Shown piece after piece: positions 33,219 through 41,646 of a DNA stretch of 64,000 bases (positions within the stretch are counted from its first letter, which is position 1; every line of letters begins with the position of its first letter). The position numbers were made by a program, and so were the translations under genes. A model generated the notes under the pieces. It had not been told where the DNA came from and made no database searches. It saw nothing but the letters and a program-made list of their open reading frames with translations. The DNA is from Arthrobacter sp. CAU 1506 (GTDB lineage Bacteria; Actinomycetota; Actinomycetes; Actinomycetales; Micrococcaceae): assembly GCF_005047635.1 (NCBI RefSeq), contig NZ_SUKC01000017.1, forward strand, positions 30,981-94,980, in the 5' to 3' direction.

Positions 33219-34286
33219 CTAGACGGTGTAGTTGAAGCGGGAGGACCACTGGAGCCGGACCCGGTCGCCGCGCTGGGCGCCGGAGGCCCGGGAGTCGTTC
33301 TGTTCCTGGACAATCAGGTGCTGGCCGCCGGCGGTGCGTGCCACGTAGCGGGTCGAGGGACCGGTGTAGATGATCTCCTCGATTACCGCTTCCACGGTCG
33401 ATAGGCCGTCGGAGTCCACCGGCTCGTCCAGCCGGCGGACGTGGATCCGTTCCGGGCGGATGCTCAGCAGTGCCTCGGAACCGGTGAGCTGCTTGGCGAG
33501 GGCGCCTTCCACCAGATTCGTGTTACCTAGGAAGGAGGCCACGAACCGGCTGCCCGGGCGTTCGTACAGATCCTCCGGGGTGCCAACCTGTTCCACCACG
33601 CCGTCGTTGAACACGGCTACCCGGTCGGAGAGTGTCAGCGCCTCTTCCTGGTCGTGCGTGACGAAGACGAACGTGATGCCCACGGTGCGCTGGATCTGTT
33701 TCAGTTCCACCTGCATCTGCTCACGGAGCTGCTTGTCCAGGGCGCCGAGCGGTTCGTCCAGCAGCAGTACCTGCGGGCGCAGGACCAGGGCCCGGGCTAG
33801 GGCGACGCGCTGGCGCTGGCCGCCGGAGAGCTGCGAGGGAAGCCTGTCGGCCACCTGCGGCAGGCGGATCATCTCCAGCGCCTCGGCCACCAGCTTGCGG
33901 CGCTCGGTCCGCGGCGTCTTGCGCAGCTTCAGCCCGTACTCCACGTTCTGCGCCACGCTGAGGTGCGGGAAGAGCGCGTAGTCCTGGAACACGGTGTTCA
34001 CGTCGCGTTCGAACGGGGCCTTGCGGGTGACATCGCGTCCGGCCAGGTCGATCCGGCCGGAACTGGGCAGTTCGAAGCCAGCGATCATCCGCAGCACGGT
34101 GGTTTTGCCGGAGCCGGAAGGGCCCAGCAGCGAGAAGAACTCGCCCTGCTGGATGTCCAGGTCGAGGCCCTGGACGGCGGTGAAGTCGCCGAAGGTCTTC
34201 ACCACCTGCCGCAGCGAGATGGCCGGTGTAGCGGTGGCCGCCGTGCCGTCCGGGGCGGTGGTTGCGGAGGTGGCTGTGGCTTGCAC
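33219..34286 (-). CDS. potA: Polyamine-type ABC transporter ATPase (PotA-like)
   Basis: Cytosolic ATPase of 355 residues. ISLRQVVKTFGDFTAVQGLD opens the domain; Walker A LLGPSGSGKTTVLRMIAG, Q-loop VFQDYALFPHL, signature LSGGQRQRVALARALVLRP, Walker B VLLLDEPLGALD, H-loop FVTHDQEEAL. The last 100 residues form a TOBE domain (LLSIRPERIHV). The GTG at 34286 is used because AAAGGATCC lies upstream and the remainder of the longer frame is unlike any ATPase. First gene of the transporter operon, divergent from the GntR gene across about 180 bases. Confidence 0.92.
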   Translation of the reverse strand: MQATATSATTAPDGTAATATPAISLRQVVKTFGDFTAVQGLDLDIQQGEFFSLLGPSGSGKTTVLRMIAGFELPSSGRIDLAGRDVTRKAPFERDVNTVFQDYALFPHLSVAQNVEYGLKLRKTPRTERRKLVAEALEMIRLPQVADRLPSQLSGGQRQRVALARALVLRPQVLLLDEPLGALDKQLREQMQVELKQIQRTVGITFVFVTHDQEEALTLSDRVAVFNDGVVEQVGTPEDLYERPGSRFVASFLGNTNLVEGALAKQLTGSEALLSIRPERIHVRRLDEPVDSDGLSTVEAVIEEIIYTGPSTRYVARTAGGQHLIVQEQNDSRASGAQRGDRVRLQWSSRFNYTV

Positions 34287-34468
34287 GGCTGGATCCTTTC
34301 CCAAGTCTGATGTGGTGCGGGTTACTTCGTCCTGCGTTAACCTATGAAAGCAGATGTTAAATGTAAAGCGGGTCACATCGTGTAAATTTCTTGTTACGGA
34401 TATTCGGAGCGGCTCCGCATGACCGCGTCGTACCATCAGCGACCGATCCGTCTGGAAGGATCTACCGC

Positions 34469-35254
34469 ATGCCCAAGGACTCCCCGCCACGACAGCGGCT
34501 GCTCGCTGCGGTCTTCGCCCCGTTGGGTGAGGGCGGCAAGGCGCAGCGCGTGGAGGACCGGATTGTGGAGGGCATTGCCGCCGGCGTGCTGGCCGACGGC
34601 GACCGGCTTCCGAGCGAGGCGGAGCTGGCTTCGTCGATGGGCGTGGCGACCGTGACGGCCCGGGAGGCCCTGGTGGGGCTGCGTTCCCGGGGGCTGGTGG
34701 CCACCCGACGGGGCCGAGACGGCGGAACTTTCGTTACCGTTCCGACCGGCCGGCGAGCCGAGCTGGTGCGTGGCCGGCTGGGCCGCATGAGCCGGGTGGA
34801 GCTGCGCGATTTGGCCATCCACTACCGGGCCATCGCCGCCACTGCGGCCGAACTGGCCGCGGATTTTGCCGACCCCGACGACGCCGAGGCGCTGCGGCGG
34901 ATCCTGCACGGTTCGCACCCCTCGGGAGTGGGCGGCGCCGTGGTCGGCGAGTTCCTCCTGGAACTGGCGGCCTTAAGCCAGTCGGCGCGGCTGACCCGCG
35001 AATTCGTCCGGCTCTACAAAGACTTTGGCCCGCTGATGTCGCTGCTGCATGAGGACGACGAGTTCGACGCCGCCATGGTGGCGTACTGCGAACGCATCGC
35101 CGACGCGCTCGCAGCCGCTGATGCCGCGGCTGCCCGCGAAACCGTGACGGCGCAGATCCACACCGGCCTCTCGGCACTGATTGATGAACATGCCCGGCTG
35201 ACCGACCGGCCCGCCGACCCCACGTCCGCTACCGATCAAAGGAGAACGGGATGA
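34469..35254 (+). CDS. GntR family (FadR subfamily) transcriptional regulator
   Basis: DNA-binding regulator of 261 residues. The N-terminal winged helix is at about 20-90: VEDRIVEGIAAGVLADGDRL, LPSEAELASSMGVATVTARE, ALVGLRSRGLVATRRGRDGG. The C-terminal 160 residues are helical, as in the FCD ligand-binding domain. ATG at 34469 follows GGAAGGATC. It is divergent from the polyamine-type transporter and overlaps the next gene by four bases (ATGA), so it probably controls both operons with a ligand sensed together with the Cache-like protein. Confidence 0.88.
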   Translation: MPKDSPPRQRLLAAVFAPLGEGGKAQRVEDRIVEGIAAGVLADGDRLPSEAELASSMGVATVTAREALVGLRSRGLVATRRGRDGGTFVTVPTGRRAELVRGRLGRMSRVELRDLAIHYRAIAATAAELAADFADPDDAEALRRILHGSHPSGVGGAVVGEFLLELAALSQSARLTREFVRLYKDFGPLMSLLHEDDEFDAAMVAYCERIADALAAADAAAARETVTAQIHTGLSALIDEHARLTDRPADPTSATDQRRTG

Positions 35255-36261
35255 GCTCACCGGCCGAACTGGCTGCAGAACGTCACGCGGAGCCGCTGGC
35301 CGACGTCACCGGATTCTTCGAAGAGATCCTGGCCGAGGTAGCGGGTTGGGTACCGGTTCTGGCAGAGCTTTTTGCCGATCCGGCGCGGCCGCCGGGTGGC
35401 AAACAGGTCACCACCACCATGCAGCCGCTGGCCGCTGCCCTGGTGAAGCGCGGCGAGTGGCCCGTGGTGGGCGCCGGTTTTGTGGCCGCTGACCAAGTGG
35501 TGGCGGACGCGGCGTGGCATATGGCGTGGTGGCAGGGCGAGACCATGGAGCGGCTGGTGCTGCCTGCGCTCGCCTCCGCGTCCGACGCCTATATGCGGCG
35601 CGAATGGTTCACCAGGCCGATGGCAACCGGCCTGCCGCATGTGACCGGGCCCTACGTGGACTTCCTCTGCACCGACGAATACACCATGACCATGACGGTC
35701 CCGGTGGCTGCCGGCGGGCGCAAGGTCGGCGTGGCCGGTGCGGACGTCTTTGTTGAATCGTTGGAACGGCTGCTGCTGCCGGCGCTGAAGAAACTGCACC
35801 CGGCCGCAAGCTTGGTCAACCATGTGGGCCGGGTGGTGGTCTCCGCCGACGCGCAACTGGCGGCCGGCACGCTGCTGGCGCCGGGGGCGGTGCAGGCTGA
35901 GGCGGCCGGCACGCTGCTGGTGCCGGGGGTGGTGCAGGCTGAGGCGGCCGGCACGCTGCTGGTGCCGGGGGTGGTGCAGGCTGAAGCGGCCGGAGCGCTG
36001 TTGGCACCGGGGGCGATGGAGGCTGGAGTGGCCGGAGCGCTGTTGGTACCGGGGGCGGTGCAGTCCATGGCGGACGAGCAGGGTGGGGTTGCCGCGGAGG
36101 CCCTGGCCGCGGCGGAATCGTCCAGTGGCTTCGAGGCGGTTGCATGCCTGCCCGCTGCGCCGAGGACCGTCCTGCCCCGCGGTGAGCACTACCCGGGTCT
36201 CAAGCTCACGGTTCTGGAGTGCGGACGGCTGCCGCTGGCGGTTGTCTACCCGGAGGGCTAG
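35251..36261 (+). CDS. Soluble Cache-like sensor protein with 14-residue repeats
   Basis: A 336-residue protein with no signal peptide or membrane helix. Residues about 20-210 resemble a Cache domain: FEEILAEVAGWVPVLAELFA, YMRREWFTRPMATGLPHVTG, then PYVDFLCTDEYTMTMTVPVA and GRKVGVAGADVFVESLERLL. The aromatic/Arg/Asp pattern of that region recalls amine-binding dCache domains, which would fit a polyamine-type transporter nearby; this is inference. Residues 205-274 are five 14-residue repeats (AGTLLVPGVVQAEA). Unlike normal Cache proteins it should stay in the cytosol. Coupled translationally to the GntR gene. Confidence 0.7.
   Translation: MSSPAELAAERHAEPLADVTGFFEEILAEVAGWVPVLAELFADPARPPGGKQVTTTMQPLAAALVKRGEWPVVGAGFVAADQVVADAAWHMAWWQGETMERLVLPALASASDAYMRREWFTRPMATGLPHVTGPYVDFLCTDEYTMTMTVPVAAGGRKVGVAGADVFVESLERLLLPALKKLHPAASLVNHVGRVVVSADAQLAAGTLLAPGAVQAEAAGTLLVPGVVQAEAAGTLLVPGVVQAEAAGALLAPGAMEAGVAGALLVPGAVQSMADEQGGVAAEALAAAESSSGFEAVACLPAAPRTVLPRGEHYPGLKLTVLECGRLPLAVVYPEG
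35863..36072 (+). repeat. 42-bp in-frame tandem repeats, five units
   Basis: Five 42-base units encode AGTLLAPGAVQAEA, two copies of AGTLLVPGVVQAEA, AGALLAPGAMEAGV and AGALLVPGAVQSMA. The second and third units are almost identical at the DNA level, a sign of recent duplication. The frame is kept, so unit number can vary without disrupting the Cache-like protein. Confidence 0.9.
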
Positions 36262-36345
36262 CCCGACCGACCGTCCAATCCCCGAAGGCGTTGCCCGACC
36301 GTCCAATCTGGAAGCCGTTCCGTAGGCAACCTGCGGTGGTTGTGC

Positions 36346-36480
36346 GTACAGGATGCGCCACATTGCCTTCCGGCCGGTAAGCAAAACTGGTGCTGGTTCG
36401 CTCGAACGGGCGGAGTTGTAGGCCTGACTCCAGGCAAGCATGAGGAATGCTGGTCAATCGCCAGCGAATGTGGCGCATCC
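36346..36480. repeat. Long palindromic intergenic repeat, copy 2
   Basis: About 135 bases, starting GTACAGGATGCGCCACATTG and ending GAATGTGGCGCATCC; the termini are inverted repeats (GGATGCGCCACATT with AATGTGGCGCATCC). It shares TTCCGGC, AAACTGGTGCTGG and AAGCATGAGGAATGCTGG with the copy at 29808-29940. It follows the Cache-like gene and lies in the 296-base gap before the next gene. Confidence 0.85.
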
Positions 36481-36557
36481 TTCACACGGCTTGGAGGCCC
36501 ACTGCCGACGGTGTGCAGAAATCTGCTGGGCCTCGCGGTCCCAGCAGGCGGCGGACC

Positions 36558-37016
36558 TTAGGAGCCGTGGCCGCGCAGGCTGGGAGGTGTTGCCTCGTGG
36601 TTCTTCAACCCGTGGGTGCGCCGGTCCTCTTTCATCTCGGCTTCGAACAAGTGCTTACGGCCGTCGGCCAGCTTCTCGCGGGCCTGCAGTTCCAGTTCCT
36701 TGCACGGGCCGTAGTAGGTCTCGTCGTACTCGTCGATGATCTGGAAGGTCCAGCGCCCCTCGATCACGTTCCGGCCCACCAATTCCTCGTTGATCCGCTC
36801 GGCGAGTTCGTGGTGCCCGGCCTTGCGGAGCAACTCGACGGCGTCGCCCAGGGCAAAGTCGGCCTTGCCGGTGAGCCGGTGGAACGCGTGGAGATGCCCA
36901 CGGGCGTGTTCGATGATTTCCAGCGCCTCGGAGAGCTTGCCCAACGCCTCCACCGTGGCGTCGTCGAGTCCCTGGGGGCGTCGGTAGCGTTCCAGTGGTC
37001 CGTCGTCGGGGTTCAT
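36558..37016 (-). CDS. Hypothetical protein, 152 residues
   Basis: Not recognised as a named family, but the sequence looks like a real soluble helical protein: LDDATVEALGKLSEALEIIE, RLTGKADFALGDAVELLRKA, LVGRNVIEGRWTFQIIDEYD, then a basic tail. No metal or nucleotide motifs. ATG at 37016. Eleven bases downstream of the SDR-like gene on the same strand, so possibly its operon partner. Confidence 0.72.
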   Translation of the reverse strand: MNPDDGPLERYRRPQGLDDATVEALGKLSEALEIIEHARGHLHAFHRLTGKADFALGDAVELLRKAGHHELAERINEELVGRNVIEGRWTFQIIDEYDETYYGPCKELELQAREKLADGRKHLFEAEMKEDRRTHGLKNHEATPPSLRGHGS

Positions 37017-37027
37017 ACTCCGTCAAT

Positions 37028-38533
37028 TTAGCCGACGTTGGCCGCTGCGTCAGCAGTCTGCTCGCGGACGGCGGCCCGGTGAATGATGTTGCGCGCCATG
37101 GACGGGAAGATCAGACCGTGGAACGGCAGGACCAGCCACCAGTAGAGCTTTCCCGAGAGCCCGCTGGGGAAGTAGATGGCGCGTTGGCGGTACACGCTGC
37201 CGCCGTCTTTGGGGGCCACCGAGAGTTCCAGCCAGGCCTGCCCGGGCACCTTCATTTCCGCGTGCAGCCTCAGCAGCCGGCGCTCGGCGCCCTCCTCGAT
37301 GGCTTCCACCCGCCACCAGTCGACGGCGTCGCCTACGACGAGCCGGCCGGCATGGCGGCGGCCACGGGTGAGTCCGGCGCCGCCCACCAGCTTGTCCAAC
37401 ACGCCGCGGATCGCCCACGCCGCCGGCCACGAATACCAGCCGTTCGCCCCGCCGATCCCTTGGATCACCCGCCAGACGTCCTCCGCGGGAACCTCGGATC
37501 CCCGCTCCCGGTTGTCTACAAACACGGTTTGGCCAGCCCACTCAGGGTCGCTAGGCAGCGGGTCCGATGGCGGCGCGCCGGACGCGTTGGTCCAACTGGT
37601 TTCCACCTCACCGCTGGCCATCTTCCCCAGCGCCAGCTGCACCGCCATGCGATAGCCGGTCAGTCCGCCGTCGGGCTGCGGGATATAGCGGTCAATGTCG
37701 TGTTCGGCAGAAACCGCATCATGCTGCAGCGACTGCACCAGGGGCACCGCCATGGCGTGGGGGATCGGCGTGGTCAGCGCCACCCACCAGCCGGCGAGTG
37801 CGGGAGCGGGAATTGGCAACGCATAGATCAGCCGCCGCCCCACCCCTGCCTCATGCGCATACCCGTACATCAGGCCCGCGTAGGTGATCCGCTCCCGCGA
37901 GCCGATGTCGAAGGTACGGTTGAGCCCCGCCGGCAGCTCCGGCGCACGTTCCAGATAGTGAAGCACATCGCGGATGGCAATCGGCTCCACCGTGCGCCGC
38001 ACCCAGCTGGGCGCCGGCATGAAGGGCAGGTTTTCGGTCAGATGCCGGATCATCTCGAAGGACGCGGAGCCCGAGCCAATCACGACGCCGGCCTGGAAGA
38101 CTGCCGCGGGCACCTCGCCTTCCAGCAGCGCTCGGCCCACGGCGGCGCGCGAGCGCATGTGGCGGGAGAGTTCGACGTTCTCCGGATGCAGCCCGCCCAA
38201 ATAAACGATGCGGTTCACCCCGGCAGCAGCAGCGGCACCGGCCACAGTGCGCGCCATCGCCAGCTCGCGTTCCTCGAAGTCGGTTCCGGAGGCCATCGAA
38301 TGCACCAGGTAGAACACGGTCTGGACATCCGCGCAGGCCTGCCGCGCGTCATCCTCGTCCGCCAGATCCCCGGCCACAATCTCGACGTCGTCATGCCAGG
38401 GCACGGCGGCGAGCTTGCCCGGGGAACGGACCAGCACGCGGACCGCGTACCCGCGCGCCAGCAGCCGCGGAACCAGCCGGCCGCCAATATAGCCGGTGGC
38501 CCCGGTGACCAGCACCCGCTGCGGCGTCACCAC
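37028..38533 (-). CDS. NAD(P)-binding SDR-like protein with DUF2867 C-terminal domain
   Basis: A 501-residue protein. The N-terminal Rossmann domain starts RVLVTGATGYIGGRLVPRLL (GxxGxxG), continues with GDLADEDDARQACADVQTVF and RIVYLGGLHPEN, as in atypical SDRs that act on nucleotide sugars, phenolics or ubiquinone-like compounds. From about 340 a DUF2867-like domain follows (WYSWPAAWAIRGVLDKLVGG, MKVPGQAWLELSV, RAIYFPSGLSGKLYWWLVLP). The start is taken at tandem GTG codons (38533/38530) because the upstream frame runs into a REP-like repeat. No strong ribosome binding site. Confidence 0.82.
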   Translation of the reverse strand: MVTPQRVLVTGATGYIGGRLVPRLLARGYAVRVLVRSPGKLAAVPWHDDVEIVAGDLADEDDARQACADVQTVFYLVHSMASGTDFEERELAMARTVAGAAAAAGVNRIVYLGGLHPENVELSRHMRSRAAVGRALLEGEVPAAVFQAGVVIGSGSASFEMIRHLTENLPFMPAPSWVRRTVEPIAIRDVLHYLERAPELPAGLNRTFDIGSRERITYAGLMYGYAHEAGVGRRLIYALPIPAPALAGWWVALTTPIPHAMAVPLVQSLQHDAVSAEHDIDRYIPQPDGGLTGYRMAVQLALGKMASGEVETSWTNASGAPPSDPLPSDPEWAGQTVFVDNRERGSEVPAEDVWRVIQGIGGANGWYSWPAAWAIRGVLDKLVGGAGLTRGRRHAGRLVVGDAVDWWRVEAIEEGAERRLLRLHAEMKVPGQAWLELSVAPKDGGSVYRQRAIYFPSGLSGKLYWWLVLPFHGLIFPSMARNIIHRAAVREQTADAAANVG

Positions 38534-38545
38534 AGCGCCGCCATC

Positions 38546-38607
38546 ACCGTGTGGGTCTCCACGCACTCGCTCGCGCTCGCTTGGTCGACCACCGTGTGGG
38601 TCTCCAC
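38546..38607. repeat. REP-like short repeat
   Basis: GTGTGGGTCTCCAC occurs twice (near 38549 and 38592), flanking CTCGCTCGCGCTCGCTTGG and a perfect palindrome TGGTCGACCA (38582-38591). The pattern (GGTCTC...CTCGCTCGC..TCGCT...TCGACC) is like REP elements scattered in many actinobacterial genomes. It lies between the convergently ordered SDR and POT genes. Confidence 0.6.
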
Positions 38608-38612
38608 CACGC

Positions 38613-40106
38613 TTAGTGCACCCCGCTCATCAGGCTCTTGATCGGCTTCGCGGCCAGGAACAGCGCCACGGCCAGTACCAGTGCCACCAGCCCGATCGCG
38701 CCGAAGTACGGAACTTCGTTTTCCGGGTTGTAGAAGCCGGCCAGCACACCGGAGAGCGCCGTGCCCAGCGAAACCGAAAGGTAGTTCAGCGCCACCATCT
38801 GGGTGCGGAAAATGTGCGGCGCCAGCTTGGTGGACAGCGACAACCCCACCGGGGAGATAAAGAGTTCGGCCAGCGTGAACATCAGCAGGATCCCCACCAT
38901 GGCCAGCAGGGGAGCGGTGTTCGGCCCGCCGCCGGCCAGCGGGATGAAGGCCAGGATGGCCAAGCCCATTATCGCCAGCCCGATGGCGAACTTCACCGGC
39001 GTAATGGGCTGCCGTGGACCCAGCCGCGTCCACACCGCGGCGAAGACCGGGGCCAGCAGGATGATGAACACCGGGTTGATGGACTGGACCCACTCGATCG
39101 GCATCTCCCAACCGAGGATATTCCGGTTGAGCCGCTGGTCGGAGTACAGCGTCACCACGGTGAATTGCTGCTGGAACATGGAGAAGAAGGCCGCGCTGGC
39201 GATGAACATCGGGATGAAGGAGAGCACTCGCCGTCGTTCTGTTTCATTGATGTGCTTGCTGGACAGGATCACCACAAAGTAGGAGATCGCCGCGGCGACT
39301 GCCACCAGTGCCACCACCGTGGCCAGGTTTCCGGCATTCACCAGTCCGGTCAGCACCGCCACCACAATCAGGATCACCACTACCGCGACGATGCCGCCCA
39401 CCACCGGCATTTTGCTCCGGGGCAGCGGGTCGGCGATCAGGTGGGATTCCTCCGGCAGGTTTTTGCGCGTCAGCGCATATTGGGTGAGGCCGATGGCCAT
39501 GCCCACCGCGGCCAGCGCGAACGCGAAATGGAAGCCCAGCGTGTCCCGGGTCAGGCCGGTCAGCAGCGGCCCGAACAGCGCTCCGATGTTCACGCCCATG
39601 TAGAAGATGGAGAAGCCCGCGTCCCGGCGGTCGTCGTCGAGCGCGTACAGCGACCCCACCAGCGAGGTGGCATTGGCCTTCAGCCCGCCGGAGCCGAAGG
39701 CCACCAGGATCAGGCCGATCGCCAGCCCGGGGATATCGGGGATCAGCGCCAGCGAAATATGGCCCAGCATGATCATGATCGCGCTGTAGAACAGCGTGCG
39801 TTCGGAGCCCAGCAGCCGGTCGGCTACCCACGCGCCGACGATCGTGGACAGGTACACCGTGCCGCCGTAGGCGCCGATGATGCCGGTGGCCACGGCCTCG
39901 TCGATGCCCAGGCCGCCCTCGGCCACCTCGAAGTACATGTAGAGCAGGACCACCACCTGCATGCCGTAGAAGGAGAAGCGCTCCCACAGCTCCACGCTGA
40001 ACAGGTTGGCCAGCATCCGCGGCTGGCCGAAGAAGGTTTTCCCTTCCGGACCGCGCTGATCAGTGCGGGCTCCGGTGGGAGGTGCCGGTTCTGATGGAAT
40101 GCTCAT
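38613..40106 (-). CDS. POT/PTR family proton-dependent oligopeptide transporter
   Basis: Takes up di- and tripeptides with protons. The 497-residue product has 14 predicted helices. Family marks: ELWERFSFYGMQVVVLLYMY (the ExxER motif), GAYGGTVYLSTIVGAWVADR, LVAFGSGGLKANATSLVGSL, FSIFYMGVNIGALFGPLLTG (PTR2 signature) and the TM7-TM10 region FSMFQQQFTVVTLYSDQRLN. ATG at 40106 with GGAAG upstream. Single gene; a minisatellite lies in its upstream region. Confidence 0.94.
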   Translation of the reverse strand: MSIPSEPAPPTGARTDQRGPEGKTFFGQPRMLANLFSVELWERFSFYGMQVVVLLYMYFEVAEGGLGIDEAVATGIIGAYGGTVYLSTIVGAWVADRLLGSERTLFYSAIMIMLGHISLALIPDIPGLAIGLILVAFGSGGLKANATSLVGSLYALDDDRRDAGFSIFYMGVNIGALFGPLLTGLTRDTLGFHFAFALAAVGMAIGLTQYALTRKNLPEESHLIADPLPRSKMPVVGGIVAVVVILIVVAVLTGLVNAGNLATVVALVAVAAAISYFVVILSSKHINETERRRVLSFIPMFIASAAFFSMFQQQFTVVTLYSDQRLNRNILGWEMPIEWVQSINPVFIILLAPVFAAVWTRLGPRQPITPVKFAIGLAIMGLAILAFIPLAGGGPNTAPLLAMVGILLMFTLAELFISPVGLSLSTKLAPHIFRTQMVALNYLSVSLGTALSGVLAGFYNPENEVPYFGAIGLVALVLAVALFLAAKPIKSLMSGVH

Positions 40107-40166
40107 GCGGCCATGCTTCCACTCGGGCGGAAGCCTGTCACGGGTTCAGCTGACCGCAGGGGCCTC

Positions 40167-40271
40167 GGTACCGCCCGCGACGGCGCCGCCCGCTCCGGTA
40201 CCGCCCGCGACGGCGCCGCCCGCGCCGGCACGGCCCGCTCCTGTACCGCCCGCGACGGCGCCGCCCGCCCC
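40167..40271. repeat. 30-bp tandem repeat (intergenic minisatellite)
   Basis: Three complete 30-base units beginning (G/T)GTACCGCCCGCGACGGCG, at 40167-40196, 40197-40226 and 40242-40271, the last two separated by a 15-base half unit. On the plus strand one frame would read VPPATAPPAP repeats up to a TAG, but no convincing gene start precedes it. Confidence 0.85.
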
Positions 40272-40299
40272 GGCTTAGTCGCCGCACCTCAGCCGAGCG

Positions 40300-40815
40300 T
40301 CAGTCCTCGGTGCCCGCTCCGCTGTTGCGCAGCCCGCGCTGCAGCACGTGCGGCAGGATCCACAGCAGGAAGACCATCACCAGCAGCACCCCGCCGCCGA
40401 TCGCCAGGGCAAGCACATCCCCGGCGATCACATCCACAATGAACGCCACGCAGCCGGTGGCCAGCAGCCCGATGCCCAGCACCGCGATCTTCACGATCCG
40501 GTGCCCCTGCGCCACCGTGGCGTCCTTGAGGTGCAGGCCGAACAGCCGGCGGTGGATCGCCACCGGCGTGAGGATCAACCCGGTCATCAGCGCGGCCAAC
40601 ACCAGCAAACCGATGTACAGGCCCACCTGGTACGGGGCCAGGTCCTGGAAACTGCTCTGGAACGGAAGCGTCATCAGGAACGCGGTGATGATCTGTGCGC
40701 CGGTCTGCATGACCCGCAGTTCCTGCAGCAGTTCACTCCAGTTGCGGTCCAGCTTCTCCTCGAAGGTCTCGTGGCGACCCCTCGAGTCCTCGTTAACGCG
40801 TTCATCCGTAGCCAT
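40300..40815 (-). CDS. Four-helix membrane protein, DUF6328-like
   Basis: Inner-membrane protein of 171 residues. A charged N terminus (FEEKLDRNWSELLQELRVMQ) precedes four helices: AFLMTLPFQSSF region, QVGLYIGLLVLAALMTGLIL, IAVLGIGLLATGCVAFIVDV and LALAIGGGVLLVMVFLLWIL. The sequence ELLQELRV.QTG.QI..AFL.TLPF is typical of the DUF6328 family, role unknown. ATG start; single gene. Confidence 0.78.
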   Translation of the reverse strand: MATDERVNEDSRGRHETFEEKLDRNWSELLQELRVMQTGAQIITAFLMTLPFQSSFQDLAPYQVGLYIGLLVLAALMTGLILTPVAIHRRLFGLHLKDATVAQGHRIVKIAVLGIGLLATGCVAFIVDVIAGDVLALAIGGGVLLVMVFLLWILPHVLQRGLRNSGAGTED

Positions 40816-41004
40816 ACCTAAAACTTAGCGTCTCCGGTGGTCCCTCGCGTGCCGAAAAGCACGACGGCGGTGCCCTCCAAGGGCTCGGACGGTCGCCACC
40901 GTGGGCATCGGACCGCCCTTCCGGCACACTGTTGTCAGACCGGCCAGGAGCGTGGGGCCGGCTGCCCGGAACTGCTCGACTCGTGACCGTTCAGGAGGAA
41001 CCCC

Positions 41005-41559
41005 ATGACCCGCACCATTTTCTTTACCGCCACCACCTTGGACGGTTACCTGGCGGATGAAAAGGACTCGCTCGACTGGCTGTTCAAGCAAGACATCGAC
41101 AGCGCCGGCCCGAACAGCTACGACGACTTCATCTCCGGAGTCGGGGCAGTGGTGATGGGGCGGACAACCTACGAGTGGGTCCGTGAACATTTGCTGGCGG
41201 CGCAGGAACCGTGGTCGTTCAAGATGCCTGCCTGGGTCCTCTCGCACGCAGAACTGCCGGGCGTCGACGGCGCGGACATCCGCTTTGCACAGGGCGACAT
41301 CCAGCCGATCCATGCCGCACTCACTGCTGCAGCCGCCGGTAAGGACATTTACGTGGTGGGTGGAGGGGACCTTGCCGCCCAGTTCGCCGAGGCGGGGCTG
41401 CTGGACGAGCTGGTCCTTTCGATCGCGCCGGCCACCGTGGGCTCCGGCCGGCCGCTGTTCCCGCGCAAGTTCGACTTGGAGCTCACTGATCTGGCGCGCA
41501 ACCGGTCCTTCATCTGCGCCATCTACAAGGTTTTGGGGCCGGCCAAAAATTCTTCATGA
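41005..41559 (+). CDS. Dihydrofolate-reductase-like (RibD C-terminal domain) protein
   Basis: NADPH-dependent reductase fold of the RibD_C family, 184 residues. Features: FTATTLDGYLADEKDSLDWL at the N terminus, VVMGRTTYEWV, PAWVLSHAELPG, KDIYVVGGGDLAAQFAEAGL (GGG loop for NADPH), and DELVLSIAPATVGSGRPLFP. Stand-alone proteins of this kind are common in Actinobacteria, substrate unknown. It is not the folate enzyme FolA. ATG at 41005 with CAGGAGGAA upstream. Confidence 0.88.
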   Translation: MTRTIFFTATTLDGYLADEKDSLDWLFKQDIDSAGPNSYDDFISGVGAVVMGRTTYEWVREHLLAAQEPWSFKMPAWVLSHAELPGVDGADIRFAQGDIQPIHAALTAAAAGKDIYVVGGGDLAAQFAEAGLLDELVLSIAPATVGSGRPLFPRKFDLELTDLARNRSFICAIYKVLGPAKNSS

Positions 41560-41646
41560 AAGTGCATCCAAGCACGCGGTCCGGGCAGTAGTAGGGGTGT
41601 AAGCAGCCACACGCCTGGTGCACCCGGGCCTTTGAAAGAGATTCAC

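Noticed and set aside
31839..33404. Plus-strand open frame of 521 codons opposite the potD-like gene
   Set aside because: Lies antisense to a well-formed lipoprotein gene and has low-complexity Gly/Val/Asp composition.
40063..40278. Open frame reading VPPATAPPAP repeats
   Set aside because: Produced by the minisatellite; no ribosome binding site and no signal or domain.
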